A DNA stretch of 64,000 nucleotides, from assembly GCF_030408555.1 (NCBI RefSeq), contig NZ_CP047048.1:2604001-2668000 (forward strand), read 5' to 3'. The position numbers were made by a program, and so were the translations under genes. The DNA is from Corynebacterium aurimucosum. GTDB taxonomy: Bacteria; Actinomycetota; Actinomycetes; Mycobacteriales; Mycobacteriaceae. Shown piece after piece: positions 8,797-18,049 of the stretch (the first letter of the stretch is position 1; each line of letters begins with the position of its first letter). The notes beneath the pieces are model-generated. The model made no database searches and had not been told where the DNA came from. It was given only the letters and a program-made list of their open reading frames with translations.

Positions 8797-9780
8797 ATGG
8801 CTAAGAATTCTTCACACCCTGCGGAAGGGCCATGCTCCCCGGACGACCAGCTCCCTCCGCTCCGCGTCCTCGTGTCGTGGAGCCCTAGCTCCACCGGCAC
8901 GGAGGCCATCGAGTTTGCAGCGTGGCTCGCGCGTTCCACCTCCGTTCGGATTCGCGTGGTTTCAACGATTTCGCAGCCCCTCACCGTGACGTCGCTCAGC
9001 AAGCTCAGCGGTTCCTACAAGAAGTGGTTCAAGAAGGAGCACGCCACCTGCGAACGCGCCGTCAAGCAGGCCTTGCACGCAGCCGGGGTGGATAAGGACC
9101 AGCTCGATAAAAACGTCTCCGTTCTCTTGGCAGGGCCTTCTCGCCCACAGCTCTTGGAGCAGGCGGCTGAGGATTTCAAAGCGAGCGTCATCCTCCTTGG
9201 GGCCAATCAATCCGCGCCGAAGGGCCGTTTCTTCTCTGGTTCTACTGCTGACGCGCTTCTGCACTATTCGCCCCTCCCTGTCGGTCTCATCCCGCGTGGT
9301 ATCAAGCTGTCCAAGCACGGCGTCACCCGCATCAATTTCGCCTTCACCGACTTGGGCAGTGCCGACGACCCCGCCCTCCTGCATGCCGCATGCATTGCAC
9401 AGCGCGGCGGAATCCCCCTGCGTATCCTGGCGTTTTCCCCCAAGGGGCTTGTCGACGTCCCCCTCGAATACTCTCCGACCTTTCCCTCCGATGCCCCCAA
9501 TTGGCGCGAGCACTCACTCTCACTGTTGGACCGGGCGCACGATTTCATCGCGGATGCCTACCCCGAGCTTTCGGTCACGACGGCCATCGGCAGCGGCCAT
9601 GGTTGGTCCGGCGCGGTGGATTCACTGAAGTGGAAGAAGGGCGATCTGCTCTGCTTGGGTTCCTCTCCCATGGGGCCCATCGAACGCGTCTTCATCGGCA
9701 GCACCGCCACCGAGCTGCTTCCCCACCTGGGCGTTCCAGTACTGGTCTGCCCCAGCACCTACGATAAAGAAGCACGTTAG
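8797..9780 (+). CDS. tandem universal stress protein (UspA family)
   Basis: A 327-residue cytoplasmic protein made of two Usp folds (about 18-160 and 175-320). The first has LLGANQSAPKGRFFSGSTAD and the second LCLGSSPMGPIERVFIGSTA, both resembling the ATP-binding G-2X-G-9X-G(S/T) motif. ATG 8797 is the first start after the short upstream frame at 8767 closes; no strong ribosome-binding site is visible, so translation may depend on malR read-through. In C. glutamicum the MalR-linked Usp is part of the envelope stress response. Confidence 0.85.
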   Translation: MAKNSSHPAEGPCSPDDQLPPLRVLVSWSPSSTGTEAIEFAAWLARSTSVRIRVVSTISQPLTVTSLSKLSGSYKKWFKKEHATCERAVKQALHAAGVDKDQLDKNVSVLLAGPSRPQLLEQAAEDFKASVILLGANQSAPKGRFFSGSTADALLHYSPLPVGLIPRGIKLSKHGVTRINFAFTDLGSADDPALLHAACIAQRGGIPLRILAFSPKGLVDVPLEYSPTFPSDAPNWREHSLSLLDRAHDFIADAYPELSVTTAIGSGHGWSGAVDSLKWKKGDLLCLGSSPMGPIERVFIGSTATELLPHLGVPVLVCPSTYDKEAR

Positions 9781-9791
9781 ACTGACAAACC

Positions 9792-10274
9792 ATGGCAGCA
9801 GAGCACCCCGAAAACGATCTCACGTCCGACGCGGACTATACCAACCTGCCTCGCCCTGAGCCTCGCAGCTTTGACGAGCTTGCCGACGAACCCGATCCCC
9901 TCACCGTCGCCGAGGCTAATCGCCGTTCCTCGCGCCAAGCGCTGTGGTTTATGATTTTCATCCTCGTCGGTTCGGCGCTCTATGCGCTTCTCCTCGCGGG
10001 CATCTTCAAGGTCGCTGGAACCACAACCAACTGCCTGCAAGCCGAATACGCCGCTTGGCTCTGCACGAGGACCCAGCGCGCCGTGTTCGCCACGACGACG
10101 CTGATCATCCCCTTCATTGGCATGATCGGCTGCGCAGTCATTATGGTGCGCAAACTCAAGGCTTACGTGCGCTGGCGCGGCTGGATGGCCATCTTCTGGG
10201 TCATGGCCGGCAACTTCATGATCTGGTGCATCAACGATATCCAGATCCTGCTGGCCCCGGTTCTCGAAAACTAG
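9792..10274 (+). CDS. conserved hypothetical membrane protein
   Basis: A 160-residue protein with a charged N-terminal cytoplasmic tail (about 1-50) and three predicted membrane helices (about 51-73, 98-117 and 130-150). Two cysteines flank the loop after helix 1 ([13 protein letters not shown]) and could form a disulphide. TAGACT, overlapping the end of the upstream usp gene, lies 8 nt before the ATG, so it may be transcribed leaderlessly. The last four bases overlap trhO, convergent. No function assigned. Confidence 0.7.
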   Translation: MAAEHPENDLTSDADYTNLPRPEPRSFDELADEPDPLTVAEANRRSSRQALWFMIFILVGSALYALLLAGIFKVAGTTTNCLQAEYAAWLCTRTQRAVFATTTLIIPFIGMIGCAVIMVRKLKAYVRWRGWMAIFWVMAGNFMIWCINDIQILLAPVLEN

Positions 10275-11200
10275 GCCTGTGCCTGGGACGCAGCCACCTC
10301 GGCGCAATCTGGGCGCCCACAGTGCTGTGTCTCTACGTGCTGGATGCAATCATCACAGATGAGCACCTGCTTGCGGCAGGTGTCCTCATTAATGCAATTG
10401 TGGAAGGTATTCGTCCCCTTCCCACAATGCACGCAGTGGCCGAGCTGAATAAAGCCTGGATCCTCTAGGCCCTGGCCAAACTCGTGGTGCATGCGCTTGT
10501 CAAAGACATACATCGAGCCTTCCCACAGGCCATCGTTGCCGTACTTTTCGCCGTAGCGGACAATGCCGCCGTCAATCTGATAGACCTCGTTAAAGCCCCG
10601 GTTCTTCATCAGCGCGGAGAGGATTTCGCAGCGGATGCCGCCCGTGCAATAGGAGACCACGGGCTTATCCTTCATCCAGTCATACTTGCCGGACTCGAGT
10701 TCGGCGATGAAGTCGTGAGTCGTGCGCACGTCCGGCACCACGGCATTCTTGAATTTGCCGATTTCGGCCTCCATGGCATTGCGCCCGTCGAAGAAGACGA
10801 CCTCCTCGCCGCGTTCTTCTACCAGCTTGTTGACCTCTTCGGGCTTGAGGTGGAGACCGCCGCCGATGACGCCGTTCTCATCCACCTTGAGCTCTCCCGG
10901 CGCGCCGAAGGCCACGATTTCATCGCGGACCTTGACCGACAGGCGCGGAAAGTCCTCCGCGCTGCCCTCGGACCACTTGAACTCCATCTTCTTGAAGCCT
11001 GGGTACTCGCGGGTCTCGCGCACGTAGCGCTTACACGCATCCATGTCACCGCCCACGGTGCCGTTGATTCCGTGCTCCGAGATAAGGATGCGGCCTGTCA
11101 GCCCGAGCTTCTCGCAGAGGTTACGCTGCCACAGCATGATCGCGGTGGGGTCCTCGATGGGAGTAAAGCAGTAGTAGAGGAGAATCTTGCCAATAGTCAC
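10271..11200 (-). CDS. trhO: tRNA uridine(34) hydroxylase TrhO (rhodanese-like)
   Basis: Oxygen-dependent hydroxylation of tRNA wobble uridine to 5-hydroxyuridine. The 309-residue protein has an N-terminal acylphosphatase-like domain (about 1-95), a rhodanese domain (about 130-225) with active-site loop SYCTGGIR (Cys185), and a C-terminal cysteine-rich part with CVHCG and CDDC pairs, the YceA/TrhO layout. Starts at ATG 11198-11200. It stands alone, converging on the upstream membrane-protein gene with overlapping stop codons. Confidence 0.92.
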   Translation of the reverse strand: MTIGKILLYYCFTPIEDPTAIMLWQRNLCEKLGLTGRILISEHGINGTVGGDMDACKRYVRETREYPGFKKMEFKWSEGSAEDFPRLSVKVRDEIVAFGAPGELKVDENGVIGGGLHLKPEEVNKLVEERGEEVVFFDGRNAMEAEIGKFKNAVVPDVRTTHDFIAELESGKYDWMKDKPVVSYCTGGIRCEILSALMKNRGFNEVYQIDGGIVRYGEKYGNDGLWEGSMYVFDKRMHHEFGQGLEDPGFIQLGHCVHCGKGTNTFHNCINEDTCRKQVLICDDCIQHVETQHCGRPDCAEVAASQAQA

Positions 11201-11253
11201 GCCCGCAAGTCTAGGCCTGCTAGTGGCAAGATCCCCAATCTTTCGGTGGAGTC

Positions 11254-12750
11254 TTAGCGCTTCTGGTACAGCGCGCTCTTGCGGGCAAAGACCGGATCGG
11301 AGGTCACCAGGACGCCCAGGTTGCGGAAGATGCCCTCATCCACCGAACCCAAGATGGTGGTGGTGTGGACATCGCAGCCCTCGAGTTCCTTCAGTGCGTC
11401 GAGCGCGCGGCGGGCGTTCTCATCCTTAGCCGCGGAGACAGAGAGCGCAATGAGCACCTCGTCGGTGTGCAGGCGCGGGTTCTGCGAGCCCAAGTGCTTG
11501 GTCTTCAACGTCTGGATCGGCTCGATGGATTCCGGGGACAACAAATGCAGGTCATCATCGATGCCAGCGAGGTGCTTGAGCGCATTGAGCAGCGCGGCTG
11601 CTGAGCAACCCAGCAACGGGGAGGTGCGGCCGGTGATGATGGTGGCGTCGTGAAGCTGCAGCGCGGCTGCCGGGCCTTGCGTCTCCTCCGCCTTCTGACG
11701 TGCCGGGAGCACAACCGGACGGTCGGTGGACTTAATGCCGGCCTTCGCCATGACTACGGCGGCGCGCTCGGATTGCGTGGAATCAAGACCGTTGCGGGCT
11801 TCTTCCACCAAAGTCTTGAAGTAGCGGCGAATGATCTCCTGCTGGGAGGCCTCGCGGCAGACCTCATCGTCGGTGATGCAGAAGCCCACCATGTTCACAC
11901 CCATGTCCGTCGGGGACTGGTAGGGCACGGTGCCGGTCAGGCGCTCCAGCAGAGACTTCAGCAGCGGGAAGGCCTCGACGTCGCGGTTGTAGTTCACCGT
12001 CGATTCGCCATGCGCGGAAAGGTGGAAGTGGTCGATGACGTTGGCGTCGTTGAGGTCCACGGTGGCGGCCTCATAGGCCAGGTTCACCGGGTGATCGAGC
12101 GGCAGGTTCCAGATGGGGAAGGTCTCAAACTTGGCATAGCCTGCTGGTACGCCGCGCAAATTCTCGTGGTAGACCTGTGAGAGCGCGGTAGCCAGCTTGC
12201 CGGAGCCCGGCCCCGGCGCGGTAACCACCACGAGGTCACGGGTGGTCTGAACATAGTCGTTCTTGCCCAGGCCATCCTCGGAGACAATGAGGTCGATGTT
12301 GGCGGGGTAACCCGGGATGACACGGTGGCGCGCCACAGTGAGCCCCAGGCGCTCGAGGCGCTCGATGAAAGCCTCGGCCTGGCTATTGCCGTCCTCGAGC
12401 TGGGTCATGACAATGTTATTGACCAAGAAACCGCGGTCCCGGAAGACGTCGACAAGCCGCAGCACATCATCTTCATAGAGGATCCCTAAGTCACCGCGCA
12501 TCTTTTGGCGCTCAATGTCCTTGGCATTAATGCAGACGAGGATTTCTACGTCATCCTTGATGCGCTCGAGCATCGCAATCTTGTTATCCGGGGTGAAACC
12601 GGGCAGAACGCGGGAGGCATGCATGTCATCGAAAAGCTTCCCGCCCATTTCGAGATAAAGCTTCCCGCCAATTTCTTTGCGCCGAGCGTTGATGTGCTCC
12701 GACTGCAGTTCAATGTATTTTTCACGGTCAAAACCGATTGCGCGCCCCAT
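11254..12750 (-). CDS. DUF1846 (UPF0371) family protein
   Basis: A 498-residue cytoplasmic protein beginning [20 protein letters not shown] and containing [20 protein letters not shown], both characteristic of the DUF1846/UPF0371 family. Family members contain a nucleotide-binding-like fold; the reaction is not established. Length is normal. It is divergent from nei, with 77 bp between them; GGAAGGG lies about 12 nt before the ATG. Confidence 0.88.
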   Translation of the reverse strand: MGRAIGFDREKYIELQSEHINARRKEIGGKLYLEMGGKLFDDMHASRVLPGFTPDNKIAMLERIKDDVEILVCINAKDIERQKMRGDLGILYEDDVLRLVDVFRDRGFLVNNIVMTQLEDGNSQAEAFIERLERLGLTVARHRVIPGYPANIDLIVSEDGLGKNDYVQTTRDLVVVTAPGPGSGKLATALSQVYHENLRGVPAGYAKFETFPIWNLPLDHPVNLAYEAATVDLNDANVIDHFHLSAHGESTVNYNRDVEAFPLLKSLLERLTGTVPYQSPTDMGVNMVGFCITDDEVCREASQQEIIRRYFKTLVEEARNGLDSTQSERAAVVMAKAGIKSTDRPVVLPARQKAEETQGPAAALQLHDATIITGRTSPLLGCSAAALLNALKHLAGIDDDLHLLSPESIEPIQTLKTKHLGSQNPRLHTDEVLIALSVSAAKDENARRALDALKELEGCDVHTTTILGSVDEGIFRNLGVLVTSDPVFARKSALYQKR

Positions 12751-12827
12751 AGTATTTAGGCCCTTCCGTTCAACGGGTAGTACCCGGAAAGTCTACAGCA
12801 GCACAACCCCCGCGTAGACTTCCTGAC

Positions 12828-13643
12828 ATGCCTGAGGGACACGTTATTCACCGCCTTGCTCGGACACTCAATGCGGACTTTCGCGGCGCGCCGCTGGCTG
12901 TGAGCAGCCCCCAGGGCAGGTTTGCTGCGGAGGCCGCGCTTGTCGACGCCTCTTCCCTCTCCCTCGCCGAAGCCTTTGGCAAGCACCTCTTCCTCCACTT
13001 CGATGCGGACAGCCCGCGCCACGTGATTTACATCCATTTGGGCCTCATCGGTTCCCTGCGCTTTGAGCCTTCCGCTGATGTGTGGGGCCAGATCCGGCTG
13101 CGCATTGATAACGGCACAACAGCCGCCAACCTGCGCGGCCCGCAGTTCTGCACGCTCATCACAGAGGAGGAATACCAGGCCAAGGTGGCGAAGGTGGGTC
13201 AGGATCCTCTCCGGGAGGATGCCGACCCGGATGCCCTATGGGCCCGCGTGCATGCCTCGCGGCGCAGCATCGGCGCGATGCTCATGGACCAGGCCCTATT
13301 CGCCGGGGTGGGCAACATCTACCGCGCAGAAGCTCTTTTCCGACAAGAGCTTTCCCCCTTCATCCCCGGCAACCAGCTCGACCGAGCGGAGTTCGATGCC
13401 ATCTGGTCTGACCTGGTCGATCTCATGGACTACGGCGTCGAGCACGGCCGCATCGATACGGTCCGCCCCGCCCATACGCCGGAGGCCATGGGCCGCGAGC
13501 CGCGCAAGGATGACCACGGCGGCGAGGTCTATGTCTACCGCCGCGCCGGGCAACCCTGCCACGTGTGCGGCACCGAGATCCGGGAGCAGGTCATGCAGGG
13601 CCGTAACCTCTTTTGGTGCCCCACCTGCCAACCCGCGCGCTAG
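12828..13643 (+). CDS. nei: Fpg/Nei-family DNA glycosylase (endonuclease VIII type)
   Basis: Removes oxidised bases and cleaves the strand by beta/delta elimination. The 271-residue protein starts MPEGHVIHR: after Met removal Pro1 is the nucleophile and Glu2 the general acid. A helix-two-turn-helix contains the typical IGAMLMDQALFAGVGNIYRAE motif region (given from residue 147). The C-terminus has a zinc finger with CHVCG and CPTC. The MPEG start and zinc finger fit the actinobacterial Nei2 group better than Fpg. The next gene starts 10 bp downstream. Confidence 0.9.
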   Translation: MPEGHVIHRLARTLNADFRGAPLAVSSPQGRFAAEAALVDASSLSLAEAFGKHLFLHFDADSPRHVIYIHLGLIGSLRFEPSADVWGQIRLRIDNGTTAANLRGPQFCTLITEEEYQAKVAKVGQDPLREDADPDALWARVHASRRSIGAMLMDQALFAGVGNIYRAEALFRQELSPFIPGNQLDRAEFDAIWSDLVDLMDYGVEHGRIDTVRPAHTPEAMGREPRKDDHGGEVYVYRRAGQPCHVCGTEIREQVMQGRNLFWCPTCQPAR

Positions 13644-13653
13644 GGTGTGGGGT

Positions 13654-15252
13654 ATGCGCCCTGCTTATACCGTTGCTACTGTTCGTGCCGCTGAGAAACG
13701 ACTGCTGGGACAGCAGTCTCATGAGGATCAGCTCATGAAACTGGCGGCAGCCGCGGTGGCAGAAACCGCGTCGGTGATGCTGGAGGCACGCCCCGGCGCG
13801 GTGCTCGTTCTTGCCGGTTCCGGCGGCAACGGCGGAGACGGGCTCTTTGCCGGGGCGGAGCTGGCCTCGCGCGGGGTTACGGTCCATGCCCTGGTTCCAG
13901 AGCGCTGTCACGAGGAGGCTCTCGCTGCGTTCCGTTCCGCCGGTGGCGCGGTCCTTTCTGCCGACGCGCTGCCGTCAGGCAGCGCGCTGGTTATTGACGC
14001 CATCGCCGGCCTCGGCTCCGCCCGGGGCTTGAGCGGCACCGCGCTCTCGCTCTACCGCCACGCCACGTCTGCCGGGGCTGCAGTCTTGGCCGTCGACATG
14101 CCCACCGGCGTCGATGCCGACACGGGAGTCTGCGCCGCGGATGCCGTCCACGCCGATGTCACCGTCACCTTCGGCTCGCCGCGCCTCGGCCACCCGCTCG
14201 CCCCCGAATGCGGGCAGGTGGTGGTCTCCGATCTCTTCCTGCCCGACGCGCCTTCCTTTGCCGAGACCCTCGCTGAACTGGACGAACCAGCGGCATTCAT
14301 CGCCCACGAGCCCACCGTTCCGACGCCCTTTGCGTGGCAGCCGGGCGAACTCGATCTTCCTGGCGGGCGCGCTTCCCGCCCCTGGCCGGTTGGCTGCACC
14401 GGACCCATCGTTGATCCCACGCCAGCCGCGCGCTCGGATAAGTATTCCGGCGGCGTCGTTGCCCTGGCCGCCGGAAGCGATACCTACCCGGGTGCGGGGA
14501 TCCTCTGTGCCACCGCAGCGGTGCGCGCCACGCCCTCGATGGTGCGCTTCATCGGCGATAACTCAATCACCTCTTTGCTGCCCGAGCTGGTCTGCCATCC
14601 CAATGTGGCCTCATCCGGTCAGGCCCAGGCCTGGGTCGTGGGCCCCGGCCGTGGAACCGATGCAGCGGCCGCCACCGAACTGCGCAAGGTCCTGGCGCAA
14701 GGGCTTCCTACCGTTATCGATGCCGACGCCCTTACCCTTCTGGCACGCAATACCTCCCTGCGCCAGAAAGTCACCGAGCACCCGATGACCATCCTCACCC
14801 CGCATGAAGGCGAGTTCAGCCGCCTCTACGAGGCCGCCTTCGGCTCTGCGCCCGATGCGGCTACCGGCTGGAGCCGCGCCCTCCACGAGCTAGCCGAAGA
14901 GCTGGACAGCATCATCCTGCTCAAGGGCCGCCTAACTCGCGTTACCGCTCCGGGCCAGCCGCTCTATTCCTTCAACGCCGGTCACTCTTTTGCCGCGACC
15001 CCGGGCTCCGGGGACGTGCTCTCCGGCATTCTGGGCGCGGTCATGGCCCAGCTCTTCGCCGAATCCTCCACCGAAACCGCGGCCGCTACCGCCGCCCAAA
15101 CCATCACCGAGGTCCTCCACGCCGGCGCCATCCACGCGCATGCGTCGGCCATCGCGGCCGAGACCCCCGAGGGCTTCGCGCCCTGTTCTGCGTCCCAGAT
15201 CGCTGCGGCCATCCCGCAAGCCATCGCGCGGCTCCTCAACGCGAAGCGCTAG
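13654..15252 (+). CDS. nnr: bifunctional NAD(P)HX epimerase/dehydratase
   Basis: Repairs hydrated NAD(P)H: the N-terminal domain (about 1-215) epimerises NAD(P)HX and the C-terminal kinase-like domain (about 245-530) dehydrates it using ADP. Visible are GSGGNGGDG near 50 (usually GSGNNGGDG), MPTGVDADTG near 150, LTPHEGEF near 383 and PGSGDVLSG near 450, the C-terminal nucleotide motif. I chose ATG 13654 (532 residues); GTG 13645 is in frame three codons earlier. It probably forms an operon with nei. Confidence 0.9.
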   Translation: MRPAYTVATVRAAEKRLLGQQSHEDQLMKLAAAAVAETASVMLEARPGAVLVLAGSGGNGGDGLFAGAELASRGVTVHALVPERCHEEALAAFRSAGGAVLSADALPSGSALVIDAIAGLGSARGLSGTALSLYRHATSAGAAVLAVDMPTGVDADTGVCAADAVHADVTVTFGSPRLGHPLAPECGQVVVSDLFLPDAPSFAETLAELDEPAAFIAHEPTVPTPFAWQPGELDLPGGRASRPWPVGCTGPIVDPTPAARSDKYSGGVVALAAGSDTYPGAGILCATAAVRATPSMVRFIGDNSITSLLPELVCHPNVASSGQAQAWVVGPGRGTDAAAATELRKVLAQGLPTVIDADALTLLARNTSLRQKVTEHPMTILTPHEGEFSRLYEAAFGSAPDAATGWSRALHELAEELDSIILLKGRLTRVTAPGQPLYSFNAGHSFAATPGSGDVLSGILGAVMAQLFAESSTETAAATAAQTITEVLHAGAIHAHASAIAAETPEGFAPCSASQIAAAIPQAIARLLNAKR

Positions 15253-15282
15253 CTCCGTGGCCCGGCGCTAGCTACGCAGCAA

Positions 15283-15350
15283 GGTACGTTTCGATCAAAT
15301 AGCACCCCAGAAATTCGAAGATCTGGGACCTTATTTGATCGATCCGTACC
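15283..15350. repeat. long imperfect hairpin repeat, copy A
   Basis: Left arm GGTACGTTTCGATCAAATA (15283-15301) pairs with right arm TATTTGATCGATCCGTACC (15332-15350) at 17 of 19 positions, and an inner stem CCCAGA/TCTGGG surrounds AATTCGAAGA. It lies between the converging nnr and YwaF-like genes, so it could act as a two-way terminator, but the length and its relation to copy B suggest a repeat element. Confidence 0.8.
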
Positions 15351-15366
15351 TAGCCACCACTGTGTG

Positions 15367-15432
15367 GGTACGTTTTCGCAACGAAGCCTTCGAATTTCGC
15401 GATTCTCGGACCACTATTTACGAAAACGTACC
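15367..15432. repeat. long imperfect hairpin repeat, copy B
   Basis: Arms GGTACGTTTTCG (15367-15378) and CGAAAACGTACC (15421-15432) pair perfectly over 12 bp. Between them are CTTCGAATTTCG and CGGACC, resembling parts of copy A read in the other orientation. Copy B overlaps the end of the next gene: its last residues VRFRK and stop are encoded by the right arm. The two copies are 16 bp apart. Confidence 0.8.
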
Positions 15433-16238
15433 GTGGCGCGGCGCAGGATCCCGGACGCGGTACCGACGGACTTGCGCATGAGCCCGCGTGGCCCCACCGC
15501 CACCGTGCCGCGGCGCAGCGAAGTGTTTTCCCAGGGCCACGTCATCCCGGCCCATGCTGCTGCGACGGCGAGAGTCTCTGCCGCGATGTAGCCGGGCCAG
15601 GGTCCCAGCAGGTTGATGATAGAGGGGCTTCCCGGCGCGTGGTTAAGGAAGCCATAATTGCCGTCGGTCTTCGCATTGACCGCCATGGCGGTGGCCATCC
15701 ATACAGGGGTGACCTTCACGGCGAAGCGATAGCCCTTCCACGTCGGCCGGTAGCCCAAACCAAAGGTCAGCGCTAGCGGAACAGCAAGGGCCACGATGTG
15801 GAAGAACCAATAGGTACCAAACCGCAGCCAACGCGGGGAGAAGTAGTAGATGACGTCCGGGGTGATAATGGCCTGCGGGTTGAGGATGATGCCCCAGAAG
15901 TAGGTCAAGATCAGGGCGTGCTCGTTGCCGGTGATAAGGCCCAGCGCCAAAATGGGGCGCAGCACATCGCACAGGTGCAAAGGCAAAGACTCGCGGATAT
16001 CGAATTGCTTCGGGTCCAGGGAGATGACCGTCCACGCAGTGCCCGCCACCAGCAAGGCCCAGCCCACCATCCGGCGGATGAAGGTCTCGCGGGAGGTTCC
16101 CTTGATTCTGCGGGCAGCGACGATAAAGACCCCGCAGGCCACCACGGTGATGCTCAACATGAGCGCATGTAGCGCGGTCCACTGCTGCATGCGCGGGTAG
16201 TCAGTTGGGCTTACTCGGGGCTTGCGGGGTCGAATCAT
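15414..16238 (-). CDS. TIGR02206 (YwaF-like) membrane protein
   Basis: A 274-residue protein with six or seven predicted membrane helices. LPLHLCDVLRPILALGLITG and the later NAKTDGNYGFLNHAPG are typical of the TIGR02206/YwaF group, whose function is unknown. Starts at ATG 16236-16238; TAATAC lies 6 nt before it, so the message may be leaderless. The last five codons and the stop lie in hairpin repeat B, so the original C-terminus may have been replaced when the repeat arrived. Confidence 0.8.
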   Translation of the reverse strand: MIRPRKPRVSPTDYPRMQQWTALHALMLSITVVACGVFIVAARRIKGTSRETFIRRMVGWALLVAGTAWTVISLDPKQFDIRESLPLHLCDVLRPILALGLITGNEHALILTYFWGIILNPQAIITPDVIYYFSPRWLRFGTYWFFHIVALAVPLALTFGLGYRPTWKGYRFAVKVTPVWMATAMAVNAKTDGNYGFLNHAPGSPSIINLLGPWPGYIAAETLAVAAAWAGMTWPWENTSLRRGTVAVGPRGLMRKSVGTASGILRRATVRFRK

Positions 16239-16241
16239 AAC

Positions 16242-16259
16242 GGGGTATTAATTTACCCC
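16242..16259. promoter_or_regulatory. palindrome at the YwaF-like gene promoter
   Basis: GGGGTATTAATTTACCCC has 6-bp arms (GGGGTA/TACCCC) around TTAATT and covers the likely -10 region of the gene starting at 16238. It resembles a binding site for a dimeric regulator. Its outer part recalls CsoR-type copper operators, but the AT-rich spacer differs. Confidence 0.4.
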
Positions 16260-16291
16260 TTTGTATGAACACGTGAGAGATGAGAGTGTTT

Positions 16292-16939
16292 CTATGCTGC
16301 TAGCCCGGAGTATTCGGAGAGCTTGCCGTCTTTGACCTCGACCACGTTGTCGGCATAGTCGAGCAGGCTGCGATCGTGCGTGATGAACAGAGTTGCAGTA
16401 TCGAAGTCATCGGTGACACCACGTAGCAGCTTAGCAATCTCGCGGGAGAGCTTGGAGTCCAAAGCTGAGGTCGGCTCATCCGCAAGCAGCACGGAAGGCT
16501 GGCCCATGAGCGCACGCGCAATGTTGACGCGCTGGCGCTGACCACCGGAGAGCTGGTTCATGCGGCGGTTGCCAAAGCCCTCCAAACCCACGAAGCTGAG
16601 CAGCTCATCGGCACGATCCTGGCGCGGCTTGCGGCCTTCCATGTGATCAATAATGAGCAGCTGCTCGCGCGCCGTCAGGGCAGCTAGCAGGTTGGCCTGC
16701 TGGAAGATGAGCCCGCGGGTGCCGTGCATCTCGACGGATCCTGAGTCCGGCTCGATGAGACCGGCGGCTACGGAGAGCAAGGTGGACTTGCCGGAGCCGG
16801 ATTCGCCGATGACGGCGGTGAGCTCGCCCGGCTTGACGTCGAGGCTGACATTATCCAATGCCGTGACGCGGGAGTCGCCGTCGGGGTAGGTCACCACGAT
16901 GTCGCGAAGGGACAGGGCGGGAGTAGCAGTGGTAGTCAT
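16292..16939 (-). CDS. hrtA: ABC transporter ATPase, probable haem exporter HrtA
   Basis: A 215-residue ATP-binding subunit of the MacB/LolD class. Walker A is GESGSGKSTL (about 45-54), the Q-loop IFQQANLL, the signature LSGGQRQRV and Walker B VLLADEPTSALD, with ITHD as the switch histidine. Its ATG overlaps the permease stop (TAATG), so the two subunits are co-translated. Permease-first order, divergent from a histidine kinase/LuxR regulator pair, matches corynebacterial hrtBA-chrSA. The haem role is inferred from this layout. Confidence 0.85.
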   Translation of the reverse strand: MTTTATPALSLRDIVVTYPDGDSRVTALDNVSLDVKPGELTAVIGESGSGKSTLLSVAAGLIEPDSGSVEMHGTRGLIFQQANLLAALTAREQLLIIDHMEGRKPRQDRADELLSFVGLEGFGNRRMNQLSGGQRQRVNIARALMGQPSVLLADEPTSALDSKLSREIAKLLRGVTDDFDTATLFITHDRSLLDYADNVVEVKDGKLSEYSGLAA

Positions 16940-17934
16940 TAGGCGTTGCCTCCTAGGGCGTCGAGCGGATTGATCTTGGAAACGCGGCGGGTGGCCAGGA
17001 AGGCACCGGCGATGCCGAGCAGCCAGATTCCCAATGCGGGGACGATAACGGTCATAGCGGAGACCTCGAAGGGCACAGTGCCCTGGGCGGCAAGGCCCAG
17101 CAGCCAGCCGACGAGCGCGCCTGTCCCAACGCCAATCGCCAAGATGATGGCTGCCTGCGCAATAGCATCCTTGAGCAGGTACTTCACGCTGGCCCCAAGG
17201 GCACGCAGGATGGACAGGTCACGAGTGCGCTGGATGGTCCAGATGCTCAGGAAAGCGATGGTGACCAGCGCGGAAATACCATAGAGGAAGGCCTGCATGG
17301 TCAGCAGGGAACCGCGCTCCGAGCTATAAGCCGGAAGACCGGACAGGGCCTTGCTCATGGACACGGAAGTGTCGGTCGGCTCCTGGGACAGCACGGCCAC
17401 ACCCACCATGTCTTCGGGGGAATGGGAGACCTTCTGCCAGGTTTCGGTAGAGACCCACACCACCGGGGAGTGAGAGTAATACTCATCCTCGACCACTGCG
17501 TTCACGTCCAGGTCCACTCCGCCGAGGGTGCCCCGGGAGGGCGCGTTCATGTCTTCATCGATGGATTGGCTCAAGACCATGCCTTCCTCCGGAATCACGG
17601 TGCTGGAGCCAGGAATCTGGGTGCCGGCGGGCAAACCGATAACCGCCACGCCGCCGTGGCCCTCCAGCTTGGTTTGGGAGGTGCCCAGCGGAATACCAGA
17701 AGCGGGAACGTCCTCGGCGAAGATCTCCGACTCGGTGAAGGAGGGATCTTCCGTCGAGAAGGTCACATAAGGATTCTGCTCCCCGAGTGCCTCAAGCGCG
17801 GAGGTGTTTTGCTTGGACAGGCCTTGGGTCAGGCCGGACAACATAACGAGCAACAACGTAATCAGAGCCACGACGCCGCCGATCAGGAAGAACCGACCGC
17901 GGGCTGTGACTATCTCTCTCAATGCCAGGAACAT
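16939..17934 (-). CDS. hrtB: ABC transporter permease, probable haem exporter HrtB
   Basis: A 331-residue FtsX/MacB-type permease: helix 1 at about 18-40 (IGGVVALITLLLVMLSGLTQ), a large extracytoplasmic domain (about 45-215), then three helices in the last 110 residues. I started it at ATG 17932-17934 because the open frame upstream runs into the divergent promoter and lacks family resemblance; AGGAT lies 8 nt before this ATG. HrtBA exports excess haem from the membrane and is induced by ChrSA in corynebacteria. Confidence 0.8.
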   Translation of the reverse strand: MFLALREIVTARGRFFLIGGVVALITLLLVMLSGLTQGLSKQNTSALEALGEQNPYVTFSTEDPSFTESEIFAEDVPASGIPLGTSQTKLEGHGGVAVIGLPAGTQIPGSSTVIPEEGMVLSQSIDEDMNAPSRGTLGGVDLDVNAVVEDEYYSHSPVVWVSTETWQKVSHSPEDMVGVAVLSQEPTDTSVSMSKALSGLPAYSSERGSLLTMQAFLYGISALVTIAFLSIWTIQRTRDLSILRALGASVKYLLKDAIAQAAIILAIGVGTGALVGWLLGLAAQGTVPFEVSAMTVIVPALGIWLLGIAGAFLATRRVSKINPLDALGGNA

Positions 17935-17993
17935 ACTATTTATCCTGCGTGTGCGGGCGCCGAAAGTAATCGGGTAGCCAGTTGAACCTCCAC

Positions 17994-18009
17994 TCAACCA
18001 GTTGGTTGA
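17994..18009. promoter_or_regulatory. palindrome in the hrtBA/chrSA divergent promoter
   Basis: TCAACCAGTTGGTTGA has perfect 7-bp arms (TCAACCA/TGGTTGA) around GT. A further partial copy, CCAGTTGAAC, lies just to the left at 17979-17988. It lies midway between the two divergent starts and is a good candidate operator for the LuxR-type regulator encoded alongside. Confidence 0.55.
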
Positions 18010-18049
18010 TTCGCCCTCCTCCAGCCAGAGGATAAGGTGGATTGCCGTG

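Noticed and set aside
13063..13653. N-terminal extension of the NAD(P)HX repair protein
   Set aside because: It overlaps nei in another frame and is arginine/proline-rich shadow sequence; the family N-terminus begins at 13654.
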